64,000 nt of DNA, from assembly GCA_013180625.2 (NCBI GenBank), contig SNVD02013154.1:62001-126000 (forward strand), read 5' to 3'. Position 1 is the stretch's first letter, and each line of letters begins with the position of its first letter. Positions 13,392-25,556 of the stretch are shown here, piece after piece. The stretch is from Boswellia sacra (lineage: Eukaryota > Streptophyta > Magnoliopsida > Sapindales > Burseraceae). The position numbers and the translations under genes are program-made. Under the pieces are notes generated by a model. That model searched no databases. It was not told where the DNA came from and saw only the letters and a program-made list of their open reading frames with translations.

Positions 13392-14372
13392 ATTTTTGTC
13401 ACAACCCGCACCCAATGTAGTAATATTGTAACGGAAAAGAACTTGCCAAGGAAACACAGTCGTCGCTATGCCGAAATCCTCTCCTTAATCTTTAAGTGAT
13501 CGAATACCTGAGGTACACAACAGACTAGTGAGTATGAAACTCAGTAAGCAGCTAGAATTATAAAACTGGCGTAACACTCAAAATAAAACAATAAATGGCG
13601 ACAACCATTTCAGAATATGACTACTATTCAATACTTATTCCATAAATCACTGATTACTGTTCATTTCTTGGTATACAAGCCACCAATGCCCTGCTAAGAA
13701 AGTCAGAAAATTGATTTCACTGCTTAAGGATTGCATCCCTGTGCGAGGAAACTGGCACAACGATGCCAAGTTTCTGATTTCCAATCCGTTGCAAATTCTA
13801 GTTTTGCGCTCCTGCGCCAAGGGAGGGCACGCATGCGCCAACTCTCTAATTCTCTCTTACTTGAGTCAGTGCAAGTAGCGCTTCAGCACGAAAGGTATGG
13901 TGCAGCGATGCCAATTCTCTGCCTATACTTCTATAGGTCTATTAAAGATGAACTCTTGCACCATTTAATAGTGCTCCTGTGCCAACCTTGTATCATTGCC
14001 AGATTTTCTAGATCAATTATTTACTTATCCAGTCACATTTCTAATTGCATAAATACCTGTCTATGGATAATCAAACATGGCTTTTCCATGTTAAAGCTCA
14101 TCACATACACCCATACATACACCCATTTACATACACATGTCTCATTTACAAATAAACTTTCCACAAGTCTATCACATCCTCATGTGCTCCCATAAACATA
14201 TAAATCATTCACACATGAGTTTCCATAAGCTAGCTACACTGTTCACATGGATATCCATTTCACCTAATTTCGGAAGCTTCCACAGTACAGTCACAGACAC
14301 TTAGGAACAGTGCTCTCTAATCAAGGTAGGACTTTTTGTTTCACAGTCAGTTCTCATATGTAGGTTTACCCA

Positions 14373-14760
14373 TGATCAGCTCAAGGCTAGTCTGACAATC
14401 CAGGTGATACCGGGCCCATGCTACCGAATCTCGTCTAGAGAAACACATGGTCCAGACCTCTCCTCAAGCCATGGGGTTACAGAACATTACAAATACATTT
14501 AGAGGCCTACCCATGAAATAGCTCAAGGCTAGTCTGACAATCCGGGTGATACCAGGCCCATGCTACCGAATCTCATCTAGAGAAACACATGATCCAGACC
14601 TCCCCTCAAGCCATGGGAGTATGTAACAGTACGGATACATTCAGATGCCTACACTTGAAATAGCTCGAGACTAGTCTGACAATCCGGGTGATACCGGGCC
14701 CATGCTATCGAATCTCGTCTAGAGAAACATATGGTCCAGACCTCCCCTCAAGCTATGAGA
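14373..14760 (-). repeat. Three tandem sub-repeats of about 130 bp inside the outer LTR
   Basis: Each carries CTAGTCTGACAATCC, GATACC(G/A)GGCCCATGCTA and CATGG(T/C)CCAGACCT-like blocks. This is the reverse complement of the array at 18250-18730 in the inner element. Confidence 0.9.
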
Positions 14761-17700
14761 GCCAAGTATCCTAAGTTGCGGCATGCCATTCACATATCAG
14801 TTTTCACATTCAGTCACATAAGTGAAGTTCTATATCAAGCTTTCACTCACATATCACATTTCACATTTCAATCAGTCACATAAGTGAAGCTCTATATTAA
14901 GCTTTCATTCACATATCACATTTCACATTTCAGTCACATAAGTGAAGCTCTTTATATCAAGCTTCTAACCCAATCACAACTTATCACAATTCATTCACCA
15001 TAATGCTAGCATTTAACGGTATCACATTTCACATTTGACATTCAATATATTCCCATGGTCTTGGCATGAAATTTCAAATTCATAACACATCACACAATGA
15101 TGCATGCCTTCGCACATCACAGTATTGCAGTTTACTTTCATAATTGAGGTTCTACGTAGGCTTCTCATTAATCACATATACATTCACAAATACAATAAGC
15201 CTACATATCTCATATACGCTTTTGGATGTGCACAATCCACACATTGGTATCATTTTTACATACATAGATCCCCAATGACATCTTTATTCGTGCCAACACC
15301 TTCTATTACTCTTCGATGTATTTCAGTCATATCGTTGCACAACTATTTTCATGTATAACTGGTCCCATTCATTTTCCACTCATACATATTCGTGGAACTC
15401 TAATACACATGGTATTTTATAGACATTCATTTGTCATGCCATCCTCATAAGGAATTAGTATCCTAGAATATTTGGCATGTATTTCGTTCTTCATATACAC
15501 ACATCGTTTCATTGGCAATATTATTCAAGCTATATCACAACAAATTTACATATATGAGGGCACATTCCCATTTCTATATCTCACACACATAGAAGTTACA
15601 CCAACAAGTCAATCACATACACATCATAGTGTGTGAAATCACACATTTCATAAATCACTATAAAGCCCCAATCAAATCATTTCCTATATCAAGGTCCATG
15701 TATTCATGGCCCTATACACATTCCTTCCACACAACTCACATATATTCACAATCACAATCAGAAGGGTCTAGCTACTTACCCTTATTAGCCTCGCCTCTTA
15801 ATTTCGTTATCCTGTATTTCTTGAAAAGCGGTTGTTGTTTAAAGTTCATCTCTTCTTCTTCTCCTTCCTCTCTTGTAACCATTGCCATAGTCATGACACA
15901 CTGATTAGTGTCCATTTAGAAGTTATTAAATCCCTTATAGGTTAACAACAATTCAACCAACCAATAACATCATTTATTAAACTCTATCACACACACATAT
16001 TGGTTGGATTATTATAATAAGAGGTTATTCATTTTCAATTGTCACCAAACTTCATGGAACTCAAATAGACATACATATTGTGGTCCATGAATTTTATTGA
16101 GTCAAAATAAGGTCATATATCCCTTGAAAATCCTTAATTTCATTCACACAGCAAATCTGTCTACAGACCTCTCAACTGAACAGTGCAACTTTGAAGAATT
16201 TTATAAAATTATACAATAATCAAATGTCTACCAAACTTTCCAGTCCAAAACTAGACACATATAAGAGTCATTCTACGAAAAATCATGATTTTCAAAGGAG
16301 TTTAAGGTGGTCAAACGGAATTTATTTCACGTACTCTGTTCTGGAACTTAACATTCACAGTTCTTTAAGTCCAGATTTGAAAAATCATAACAATTCATAC
16401 ATAACTCCAAAAACCATGAAAATTTACAGTCTAACAGAAAAACATACCCAAGGGTTTCCATATTAAAAATCACGAAATTTTACAAAGATTTGCCCCCTCA
16501 AATGGAGTTCATTGCCGTTGCCCTGTTTTAAAATAGGGGAATTCTCAATTTCGAACCAGAAATTCAAAAATTCAGTACAATTCACACACTACGAATTTTT
16601 TAGTGTTTCAAAATTCTATAAACTCCTTGAGATGTCTAGTTTATCATATACAAATTTCATAATCAGCAAACTGTAATATCCTATTTTTTTGTAATGTATA
16701 TTATAACATGTGTTATGGTTACATGTGTAATATATGTATTAATGTATTAGTTATGTGTTGGATTTGTAATGTAATAGATGAAAGAATGAGGGGTTAATTA
16801 AAAAAGTATTGGGTTTAATGGTTATAAAGGAGGAGAGAATGACTAAATGGAGATTTGGCCTAATTTTGTCTATAAATGGGAAGAGTTCTAGAATTCTTTC
16901 ATTCCTCTCCTTGCATACACGTTCCAGCCCTCTACTCTCTCAAACATTTTCACACAAATAATCAAGGAATCAAGGGAAGAAAAAGAGGGAGAAGGTAAGA
17001 ACCAATTTTTCTCATTAGAATTCTTTGTATTATTGTCTATTTAATTTAAAGAAATTCCTTGCGTAGTGATGTGAGTATGAGAACTATTATTTTGTATGCT
17101 GGAAATTGTATGGAGATGTGAATTTGAATGAGTTTTGAATGCATCTAAGTAAGGAGATGAAGATATAAGCTAGAAATAAGAGTTTATTTCAATCCTGGAT
17201 TGTTTGTTTACACTGAGTAGTGCATGTTCCGAAAATTCCCAAAAATCAGGGGGATATTTTCTTGTTCTGAAATTTTTATGGATGCAAATAGACATGTCCA
17301 GGAGTGTATAGCAATTGGATTCACTCAAAAATTCGAAGTAGGTGAATTGTAGTGAATTTTTGAATTTCTGGTATGGAATTGCACATTTCCCCTGTCTTAG
17401 AACAGAGTGGAGGAAGACGATTTTATTTGAAGGTCCAAATCTTCATAGAATTAGCTGATTTTTGGTATGCAAGTCCTTTTATGTGTCATATATGAGACTG
17501 TAAATTTTCACTGAGATTGAAGCTCTGTGTGAATTGTTATAGATTTTTAAAGTTGGCTTGCTAAAACTGGAATTTTTAGTTTCCAAAACAGGATAGTTAG
17601 AAATAAATGGATTTTAATGAGTTAAACGCCTTGAAAAGCCCTGATTTTTGGTATGGAGGTATATATATATGTTATATACCAGCCTAAATTTTTGTAGCCA

Positions 17701-18249
17701 TTTGAGTGGGATTGAAATTCCTACAAAGTTTTAAGTTGATATTGCTCAGTGAAGTCAATGCAGTGACAGGATTGTTGAGGTAATGAATTTGATTATTTTG
17801 AGTGACCTAATGACCCCAATTTGCTCTAAAAATTTTAAGGAGACATGAGGTATGTGTCTAAAAGATGTATACCAAATTGTGTGAATTTTGAAAGTAGACA
17901 AGTGTTGTTGTAAATTGTTTGTCAAAGTAAGTATAGAAATAGAGCCAAAAAAGGGAAAATGTTTTACAAGTGTATGGTGACCTAAAAAGAGATTTTTGTT
18001 TTATTTTTAGGTCAATCACAAGCGTCGAAAAGCAGCTGTATAAGGTAAGTAAGCTAACTAATCTGAGACCACAATAAATTGTGTACTGTATGTATGAAAT
18101 TTTGTGGATTGTAACACTATTAAATGTTAGCAACTTGATGCTTGAATGTGAAATATTGTGACTGTTTTGGAAGCCTGATATAAAGCTTCTTTTATGTGAC
18201 TGATTGTGAATGATGAAACGTGATTGGCATGCCAAGACCTAGGAAGTTT

Positions 18250-18730
18250 AGCTCTCATAGCTTGAGGGGAGGTCTGGACCATGTGTTTCTCTAAACGAGA
18301 TTCGGTAGCATGGGCCCGGTATCACTTGGATTGTCAGACTAGCCTCGAGCTATTTCAAGTGTAGGCATCTAAATATATTTGTACTGTTCCATGTCTTGAG
18401 GGGAGGTCTGGACCATGTGTTTCTCTAGATGAGATTCGGTAGCATGGGCCCGGTATCACCCGGATTGTCAGACTAGCCTCGAGCTATTTCAAGTGTAGGC
18501 ATCTAAATATATTTGTACTGTTCCATGGCTTGAGGGGAGGTCTTGACCATGTGTTTCTCTAGATGAGATACGGTAGCATGGGCCCTGTATCACTCGGATT
18601 GTCAGACTAGCCTTGAGCATTCCGTACTCCCATGGCTTGAGGGGAGGTCTGGACCATGTGTTTCTCTAAATGAGATTCGATAGCATGGGTCCGGTATCAC
18701 CCGGATTGTCAGACTAGCCTTGAGCTATTA
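18250..18730 (+). repeat. Four tandem sub-repeats of about 100-140 bp inside the inner LTR
   Basis: Each unit contains GCTTGAGGGGAGGTC, CATGTGTTTCTCTA, GGTAGCATGGGCCC-like and GATTGTCAGACTAGCCT blocks. The copy number is four here, three in the outer element and three in the truncated LTR at 55329-55680. Confidence 0.92.
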
Positions 18731-19383
18731 TATGGGAATTAACTGTGAAATGAAAAGTCCTACCTTGATTAGAGAGTCTTTTCCCCTAGGTGACTGTAAC
18801 TGATACTGTGGAAGTTTCCTCAATATGTGATTGTGATTGTGCACGAAAAAGCAATAAGTAGAGAAATGTGAACTCACTTATGTGAGGTTGAATCGACCTA
18901 TAGAGGTCTAGAAAGAAAATTGGCGCAGGAGCGCAAATGTAACAGAAGTGAACTCGGAGCATTTCTTCTTTAACAATTTAGATAATGCTTGTGTAGTTAG
19001 AAATGGATAGTTTCATACTGTGGATTGAACTCTATTGTTATTGTTTGTTGCTGTACATTCACTTAGCTTACTTACTGAGTTTCACTCACGAAAGTTGTTG
19101 TGTGCCTCAGGTGATCAATAGGTTGAGCTAGGGATGGAGGATTTTTGGCATTGTTGACAGAGTTTCCTTGGCAACCATAGACCGCTGCTCCATATTAGCA
19201 TAGCCATACTGGAGAACTTCTTTTGATTTTTGAATGTACTTTAATACAGTAGAATGCAGTGGTTGTCATTAGGAACTCTATTTGGGTGGTACTAATATTA
19301 ATGTTTTGAAAGAAATATTAGAGTTCACTTTTAAATGATTGCATATAATGTTACTTTCTGTATGTCCAGTATGGGTTGTGACA

Positions 19384-19879
19384 GTAGAGTTGCCCGAATG
19401 GTACTCACTTCAAACGCCAATGACCTTTGAGGTCTTGGGTTCGAGTGGGGGGAGGCGCTCCTGGGAATAATCCCTTGAGGGTAATAGAGGGTGTCCTATA
19501 AGGCCCCGTTCCCCAAGACAGGGTAGTACCGGGGGACAAAACCGTACGGGTCAGTGGACCCAAAGCGGACAATACCTTGGACTGTACTGACTGTAGTGAC
19601 TGCAGGACTGTGACATAAAAAGGCGCCTTTTTATGTCACATCCGGTCCCCCGTCTGGGCGCACCGCAGCATCGGGACCTTACGGTTGTCCTCGGATGGAC
19701 ACAGTCCAGTATTGTCCGCTCTGGGCCCACCGACCCTCACGGTTTTGTCCACATCGGGGAACAAGGCCTTATAGGACACCTTCTTTTACCCGTGTGGTGC
19801 CTCCCCCACTCGAACCCAATGACCTTTTTGGACAACCGTAAGGTCCCGGTGCTGCGGTGCGCCCGGGCGGGGGACCGGA
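19384..19879. mobile_element. Inverted, tail-to-tail SINE-like dimer (GC-rich foldback element)
   Basis: This 496-bp block is much richer in GC than its surroundings and is flanked by the 7-bp duplication TGTGACA (19377-19383 and 19880-19886). The left half has a tRNA-like head: a weak A-box (TTGCCCGAATGG near 19391) and a B-box-like GGTTCGAGT near 19439. A core follows with GGTGTCCTATAAGGCC, GGACAAAACCGT and AGCGGACAATACC. The right half is the same core on the minus strand, also with GGTTCGAGT. Both halves end in TGTGACATAAAAAGG, meeting at GGCGCC. The right half also has its own inverted ends of about 57 bp. SINE origin is inferred from the boxes and the target duplication; no internal coding function is supported. 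Confidence 0.65.
19611..19638. repeat. Perfect 28-bp palindrome at the centre of the SINE-like dimer
   Basis: Each arm reads TGACATAAAAAGGC up to the axis at 19624/19625 and equals its reverse complement exactly. It marks the junction of the two inverted halves. Confidence 0.97.
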
Positions 19880-20469
19880 TGTGACACAAACAACCATGGA
19901 ATTTCTAAGAAATTTCGGACTAACCCCTGTTCAGCAAAGAGGCTCTGCAGGAATTTCACTCAATCATGTTTCCTAACTTCCCAAACATCATTCCTTCTCC
20001 TTCAATATACCATAACACATGTAATATCATGTTTTCTAACATGTACCATGATGTATATAACATAAATACAAGATTAATCATAGTAGAATCTAACATTTTC
20101 CTTATAGAATTTCATGGCTAGGCTCTAAAGGAAGAAGGAGAAGATGAATTTACCTTAATTTCCTTCTAGCTTATTCAATTTTCCTTGAATTCCACAAGTG
20201 AAGAAAGTAACTTGAGAGAAAGAGAGAGGGCTGGAAACGTTTTTGTAGAGACAAGAAAGAAAATGAAATTTTCTAGAATTCTCCCACATTTATATAGATA
20301 AGGATTGGGTGAATTTCATGTAAGCCCTCCATCTTCCAATTCTTTTTATGTCACCCTATCATAATTATTAATTTGCTTTATCATCCTTACAATTATACAA
20401 AAGTACTAATAATTTAGATGCTTAAACACATGATAATTCTGGTTACACATACTAGGGTGTTACAATTTT

Positions 20470-21985
20470 GGTCTGCAAATAAATGAGCCTTGAAAGATGC
20501 AGATAGCAAGAAATAATTTTCAAAACATCTCTTTTGATGGAGAAAGGCAGTTGAAGTTTGGATGGGACTAAATAAACCCTTAAAAATGCTCTCACATCTC
20601 TTTTTAAATATACACACTATTTTTAAATTAAAATAATTAAATTTCTATTTGAAAAGATAACTAATTTAAAAATTAATTTTCTATTTGAAAATACAAATAA
20701 TATAAAAATTAAGTCAATGTTACCAATAAAAATTCATAGCTTAATTAATATTGTATAGTATTTAAAAAATTAGATAATTACATATTTATTCGTAAAAGTT
20801 TTTTTGAGTAAAAATTTTATACTTGAACTATAGTTTTTGTGCAAGAAATATTGATTATGTTTATTATTTTTAAAATTATTCCTACTTTTGGATGAAATTT
20901 TAAATTGTTAAAAATCAAACTTTAACAGTTAATGCATATTGTACAAAAAAACAGGTGTATAAAGTTTTATGGGGTTTATATATAATATATGGCCTTACCC
21001 AGCTTGCAGTCATGTTTATGCACGTCATATGATCAACTATAATACTTTAATAATAACGTCAATTATATTTTAGATAATAGATCCCTACATGACTATCTCC
21101 AATGAATCTAGTTCCTCCTGAAAGACGTCAAACATGCTTCTTCTGTATTGGCCTTGCTGAGCATAGTAGTAGGGATAGAGCCAATTGTTAGCTAATTTCT
21201 AACTAATGAGTGAATCCTGTTTCGTGGAAGTCTCCTTTGGAGAAATAGATGATGGAGATATCTTAAAAACATAATAAAGGAGGGCCATTGCTGTCTCTTG
21301 CTTTATTTCCAAACCATAGCCTAACTTTCGCTGAGAAGACTCCTTTTCTGCATATATTTCCAGCAATACCTCTTGCCTTTTCTTTTTTGACTCGACTCAG
21401 TAGTAATTAAACAAAATGTATACGTTTAACTTTATTTATGTTAAAGATGATATAAATTTAGTGGTTGTTTGATTCTGTTCTCAATACTGATATCAATAGG
21501 ACTCGGCTCACAAACTTGAAAATTAATTAACTATATAAACATATAATTAAAGAAGATTAATTTTATGAATTTGGATTTTTTTTCAGTAGGCAGAACCTAT
21601 CTAACAATATTAGAAGAAATAATTACTAACTGAATTCTTCTTGTCATCCTAATTTGTCGTCGGATATGTGATAGTGTAAAATTCCACGTCAACATTGCAA
21701 GCTCTTGTTTTAGTCAAAACTTCAAATCAATGTCAAGTACCTTACACTAATAAGCTTAACGTGTAAGTTGTTATTGAAACCTTAAATTCAAAATCTTAGT
21801 CCTTTTTTTTTTTTTTAGGTTGCTTGTCATTGTTAAATTATCCTTACGTGTGAACTGAAAGGCTCTTATCAATTATCCATCTTTTGTCCTTCAGTCATTT
21901 CTTTTTGAAACTTGTGTCATGTTGATTTGAAACTAAAGCCTAAAGCATTATTGCTTGCACAGATTTCTCAGATTCACGCAAGCAC
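20470..21985. other. AT-rich upstream region of the unit A receptor kinase
   Basis: No gene is supported. The region is collinear with unit B (56707-58857), apart from about 49 bp near 21032-21080 that unit B lacks and two segments present only in unit B (near 57344 and 57420-57997). A long poly-T run lies near 21806-21818. Confidence 0.75.
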
Positions 21986-22008
21986 TATAAACATGGAGTT
22001 TCTATAAA
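21986..22008 (+). promoter_or_regulatory. Duplicated TATA box of the unit A receptor kinase
   Basis: TATAAA occurs at 21986-21991 and again at 22003-22008 because a 17-bp block (CTATAAACATGGAGTTT) is tandemly duplicated. Unit B has a single copy at 58858-58863. The distance to the ATG (about 60-85 bp) fits a plant TATA box with a short leader. Inferred from sequence only. Confidence 0.55.
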
Positions 22009-22069
22009 CATAGAGTTTCACGAACACCATATGAAGTGACAAACCTCAAGGAATTGCCACACTCTCAAA

Positions 22070-25000
22070 ATGATATCTCAGAGTCACTCAGTTGTCTTTC
22101 AATCCGTCTTTCTTTTTTGCATCACATTGATGCACGTTACACATTTTGCCACTTCTACCACTTTCATCACTAGAGAATTGGCTGAAAATGATGACAGTGA
22201 TTATGTTGCCCTGCATGCCTTCAAGTCGAAGATCAGCAGTGATCCACAAGGGCTGCTCAACTCATGGAATGACTCTCATCATTTCTGCGAGTGGGAGGGC
22301 ATTACGTGCGGTCGCAAGCATAGAAGAGTGACTAAGCTAAGCCTACATTCAAGTGGCTTGTTTGGCTCTCTCTCTCCTTACATTGGCAACCTCAGCTTCC
22401 TAAGGGAGATTTATCTCTACAACAACAGTATCCAAGGTGAAATCCCTCAAGAAGTTGGTCGTCTATCCAGATTACATATTTTAAGTCTATTTAATAACTC
22501 CCTGGTTGGAACAATTCCAGCCAGCCTGTCTCGTTGCTCCAGGCTCACAGTCTTATCTTTGGGAAGCAACAAGTTGGTAGGAAAAATTCCGCTGGAGTTG
22601 GCCTCCTTGTATAACCTCCAACATTTAACTATACACGATAATAATTTGACAGGAGGCATTCCAGCATTTATTGGAAATCTTACCTCCTTGGAAACAATCT
22701 CTGCACTAGCCAACCCCTTTGGAGGAAATATTCCAGATTCATTGGGTCGACTGAAAAACTTAAAATTTCTTGTCCTTTCTGAAAACAACCTCTTTGGTAA
22801 AGTCCCTCCTTCCATATACAATCTGTCCTTCCTTGAAACCTTGTTTGTGTCTTTCAATAATCTTCGTGGGAGTCTTCCACCAAATTTAGGTCTTACCCTT
22901 CCTCGACTGCGAAAATTTGGATTCTCATACAACTTCTTTGGAGGATCTATTCCAGTATCTTTGTCCAACGCTTCACAACTTGAAATTATTGAATTGGCTG
23001 AGAACAATTTTTCTGGGCAAGTGTCAGTTAATTTTGGACGCATGCAAAATCTTGAAAAGCTGCTTATATCCTCTAATAGTCTCGGAGGTGGGAAAGAAGA
23101 TGGGATAAGTTTTATCAATTCTTTGGCCAACTGCAGTAAATTGTCGGAATTGTGGTTTGGAGTAAACCGATTCGGAGGAGTATTACCTCATTCAATAGCA
23201 AATCTTTCAACGACAATCCGATCATTTGAAATAGAGGATAATCAATTGTATGGAAGCATTCCTTCAGGGATAAGCAATCTCGTTAATATAGAGATGTTAT
23301 ACGTGAATGAGAACCTATTTACAGGCTCAGTTCCGAATGAAATGGGGAAGCTTCAGAAACTACATGAGTTGGTTCTTTATGGCAACCAACTCTCAGGAGA
23401 AATTCCTTCGTCTCTAGGAAACCTGTCATTATTGAACCTTTTTGATTTGAGCCATAACAAATTATCAGGAGTCATTCCTTCGAGTCTTGGAAATTTGAAA
23501 CAATTAGAAAGTTTAGAGGTTTCTGCAAACGACCTCACCGGAATCATTCCCAGAGAAATTTTTGACTTAACACACCTATCAATTGCACTAAATCTCTCCC
23601 AAAATCATTTGGTGGGAACCATACCTTCAAACATCCATAACTTAAAAAGCCTATCAATATTCGATGTGTCTAACAATGACATTTTTGGTAAGATTCCACA
23701 TGAACTTGGCCTTTGTTCTAGCCTTGAGTACCTTTGTATGCAGGGAAATTTCTTGAATGGATCTATTCCTCAATCACTGAGTTCTTTAAAAGGTCTTCGA
23801 AAAATTGATCTTTCTCGCAACAATTTGTCTGGGCAAATCCCAAAATTTTTGGAGACCATTGCTTTGGAGACTCTAAATTTATCCTTTAATAATTTAGAGG
23901 GTGGAGTGCCTACGGGAGGAATTTTTGCAAATGCAAGTGCAATATCAGTTGTTGGAAATAGTAATAGATTATGTGGGGGCATAGTTGAACTGCAACTACC
24001 TAAATGCCGTGGAAATTATTCTACAACACAAAAGATCTCTCCAGTACTCAAAATATTGATCTCAATAGCAGCATTTTCAGGATTGATCATGTTGTTGTTT
24101 CTCATTTTTTATTTGCTGAGAAAGAGAAGGGTAAAAAAATCTTCTGAAATCGGATCCATTCTGAGAAAGGCACTCTTGAGAGTGTCATATGAAATGCTTC
24201 GCAATGCAACTGCTGGGTTTTCTTCTACGTACCTGATTGGTGTAGGGAGCTTTGGCTCTGTTTATAAGGGATTCCTTGACCAAGAAGGAATAGTTGTTGC
24301 AATCAAAGTACTTAATCTTCAACGCCAAGGAGCTTCCAGGAGTTTCATGGCAGAGTGCAAAGCATTAAGAAACATCCGTCATAGAAACCTTGTAAGGCTC
24401 CTAACATCTTGCTCAAGTATTGATTTTCAAGGTAACGACTTCAAGGCTTTAGTTTATGAGTATATGGAAAATGGCAATCTTGAGAGGTGGTTACATCCTG
24501 CTCTGAAAACAAAAACAGAACAAACTGAAATTCAAAACCTCACCTTTCTTCAAAGAATAAACATTGCAATTGATGTGGCATCTGCACTAGATTATCTTCA
24601 TCACCATTGCCCAGAGCCAGTCCTTCATTGTGATCTAAAGCCAAACAATGTTCTTCTTGACAATGACATGACTGCTCATGTCGGGGATTTTGGATTAGCA
24701 AAGTTTCTTTCAGAAGTCTCAAATCCAAACCAAAGCAGTTCTGTTGGAGTAAGAGGAACAATTGGGTATGCTGCCCCAGGTAACTGCAAGATTTGTAATC
24801 CCTCTAATACTATTATGCTAACACATGCTTTCTAAATAATTTAAACTTAGATTCAAATATTAATGTTTGTGTCATATCTAACTGCTTAAGCTTTTGCTTC
24901 AAGTGGATTCTTATGTTGTAATTTTTAACTAGTATTAACAAATCATGTACATACTAATGTAGATCTTATGAATGGCAGAGTATGGTCTTGGAAGTGAGAT

Positions 25001-25406
25001 TTCAACATACGGTGATGTCTATAGTTATGGAATTTTGTTGTTAGAGATGGTAACACAGAAAAGACCCACAGATTCTATGTTTCAAGGAGACCTTAATCTT
25101 CACACTTTTGCTAAAATGGCCTTGCCTGACCGAGCGTTGGACATTGTGGATCCATTTCTTTTAAATGATGATGAAGAGTTGGCTTCTACTAACCACAGGC
25201 ATCAACAAGAAAGAATCAAGAACAAAAAAGATTGTTTGATTTCTATGGTAAGGATTGGAGTAGCTTGTTCAATGGAGTCACCTCAAGATCGAATGAACAT
25301 AGCCAATGTTGTCAACGAACTAAAGAGGGTAAGGAACACTCTTCTTCAACCTAGAATTGCGCTCAACAGGCAAAGAGGTAAAATTCATGAGGTTCAAGTT
25401 AACTAG
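22070..25406 (+). CDS. LRR receptor-like serine/threonine kinase (LRR-XII, EFR/Xa21-like), intact, one intron
   Basis: Likely a plasma-membrane receptor that recognises an extracellular ligand through LRRs and signals by a cytoplasmic Ser/Thr kinase. Exon 1 is 22070-24779, the intron 24780-24978 (GT-AG) and exon 2 24979-25406; joined length is 3138 bp, or 1045 residues plus stop. Signal peptide about 1-30; LRR N-cap about 44-80 with Cys73 and Cys80; roughly 22 LRRs of the plant LxGxIP type to about 625; C-terminal Cys pair near 635-646; membrane segment about 657-682. Kinase from about 716: glycine loop GVGSFGSVYKG near 723, VAIK lysine, catalytic HCDLKPNN near 852, DFG near 871, and the APE-type Glu created across the splice. 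Cys replaces the usual Arg before Asp, so it is non-RD, as in EFR, Xa21 and FLS2. The intron position before EYG is conserved in this class. The ligand is unknown. Confidence 0.95.
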
Positions 25407-25550
25407 ATTTTCTTACGTCTTTCTCTTGCTTTTTTTATTATTTTTTTACACTCCTTGTTTCATTAAATAATTGTAGGGCTATGAAGTTAATGTGTTGTTC
25501 ATCACGTAGTCAACAACACAACGCCATCTTGAAGAAGCAATTTGGTGATC

Positions 25551-25556
25551 AATAAA
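25551..25556 (+). terminator. Polyadenylation signal AATAAA of the unit A receptor kinase
   Basis: AATAAA lies 145 bp after the stop codon in the context GATCAATAAAAG, which is conserved in unit B at 62384-62389. Confidence 0.5.

Larger units (their letters stand above)
16672..19886 (+). mobile_element. Inner solo-LTR-like element, plus orientation, nested in the outer one
   Basis: It starts TGTAATATCC and originally ended GGGTTGTGACA at 19383. The target duplication is CAAAC (16667-16671 and 19887-19891). The end is displaced to 19886 because a SINE-like pair inserted over its last seven bases. The LTR part is about 2.7 kb and is a relative of the outer element in the opposite orientation, so most of its length can pair with 13397-16600. 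A CTATAAATGG promoter-like signal is near 16870. No coding frame has a recognised domain. Confidence 0.78.
13397..20464 (-). mobile_element. Outer solo-LTR-like element, minus orientation, split by a nested insertion
   Basis: Read on the minus strand it starts TGTAACACCC (at 20464) and ends GGGTTGTGACA (at 13397), so it has TG...CA ends. It is flanked by the 5-bp duplication ATTTT (13392-13396 and 20465-20469). The equivalent position in unit B (about 56693-56706) is uninterrupted, which confirms an insertion. Removing the nested element leaves about 3.85 kb with no protein motifs. A TATATAAAT-like signal lies about 190 bp inside the start. A solo LTR of a Ty3/gypsy-type element is my best reading; a non-coding LARD-like element is the alternative. 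Confidence 0.75.

Noticed and set aside
13731..14195. 154-residue open frame
   Set aside because: It lies in the minus-orientation LTR, has no domain, and is not kept in the related LTR copies.
19384..19460. Possible tRNA gene
   Set aside because: The A and B boxes are degenerate, the cloverleaf does not fold by eye, and the sequence continues into a SINE-like body.
19633..19884. 83-residue GC-rich open frame
   Set aside because: It lies wholly within the right half of the SINE-like dimer and its composition reflects the inverted repeats. No domain is recognisable.
22447..23130. 227-residue minus-strand open frame
   Set aside because: It is antisense to LRR repeats of the receptor kinase; periodic LRR codons often leave the reverse frame open.
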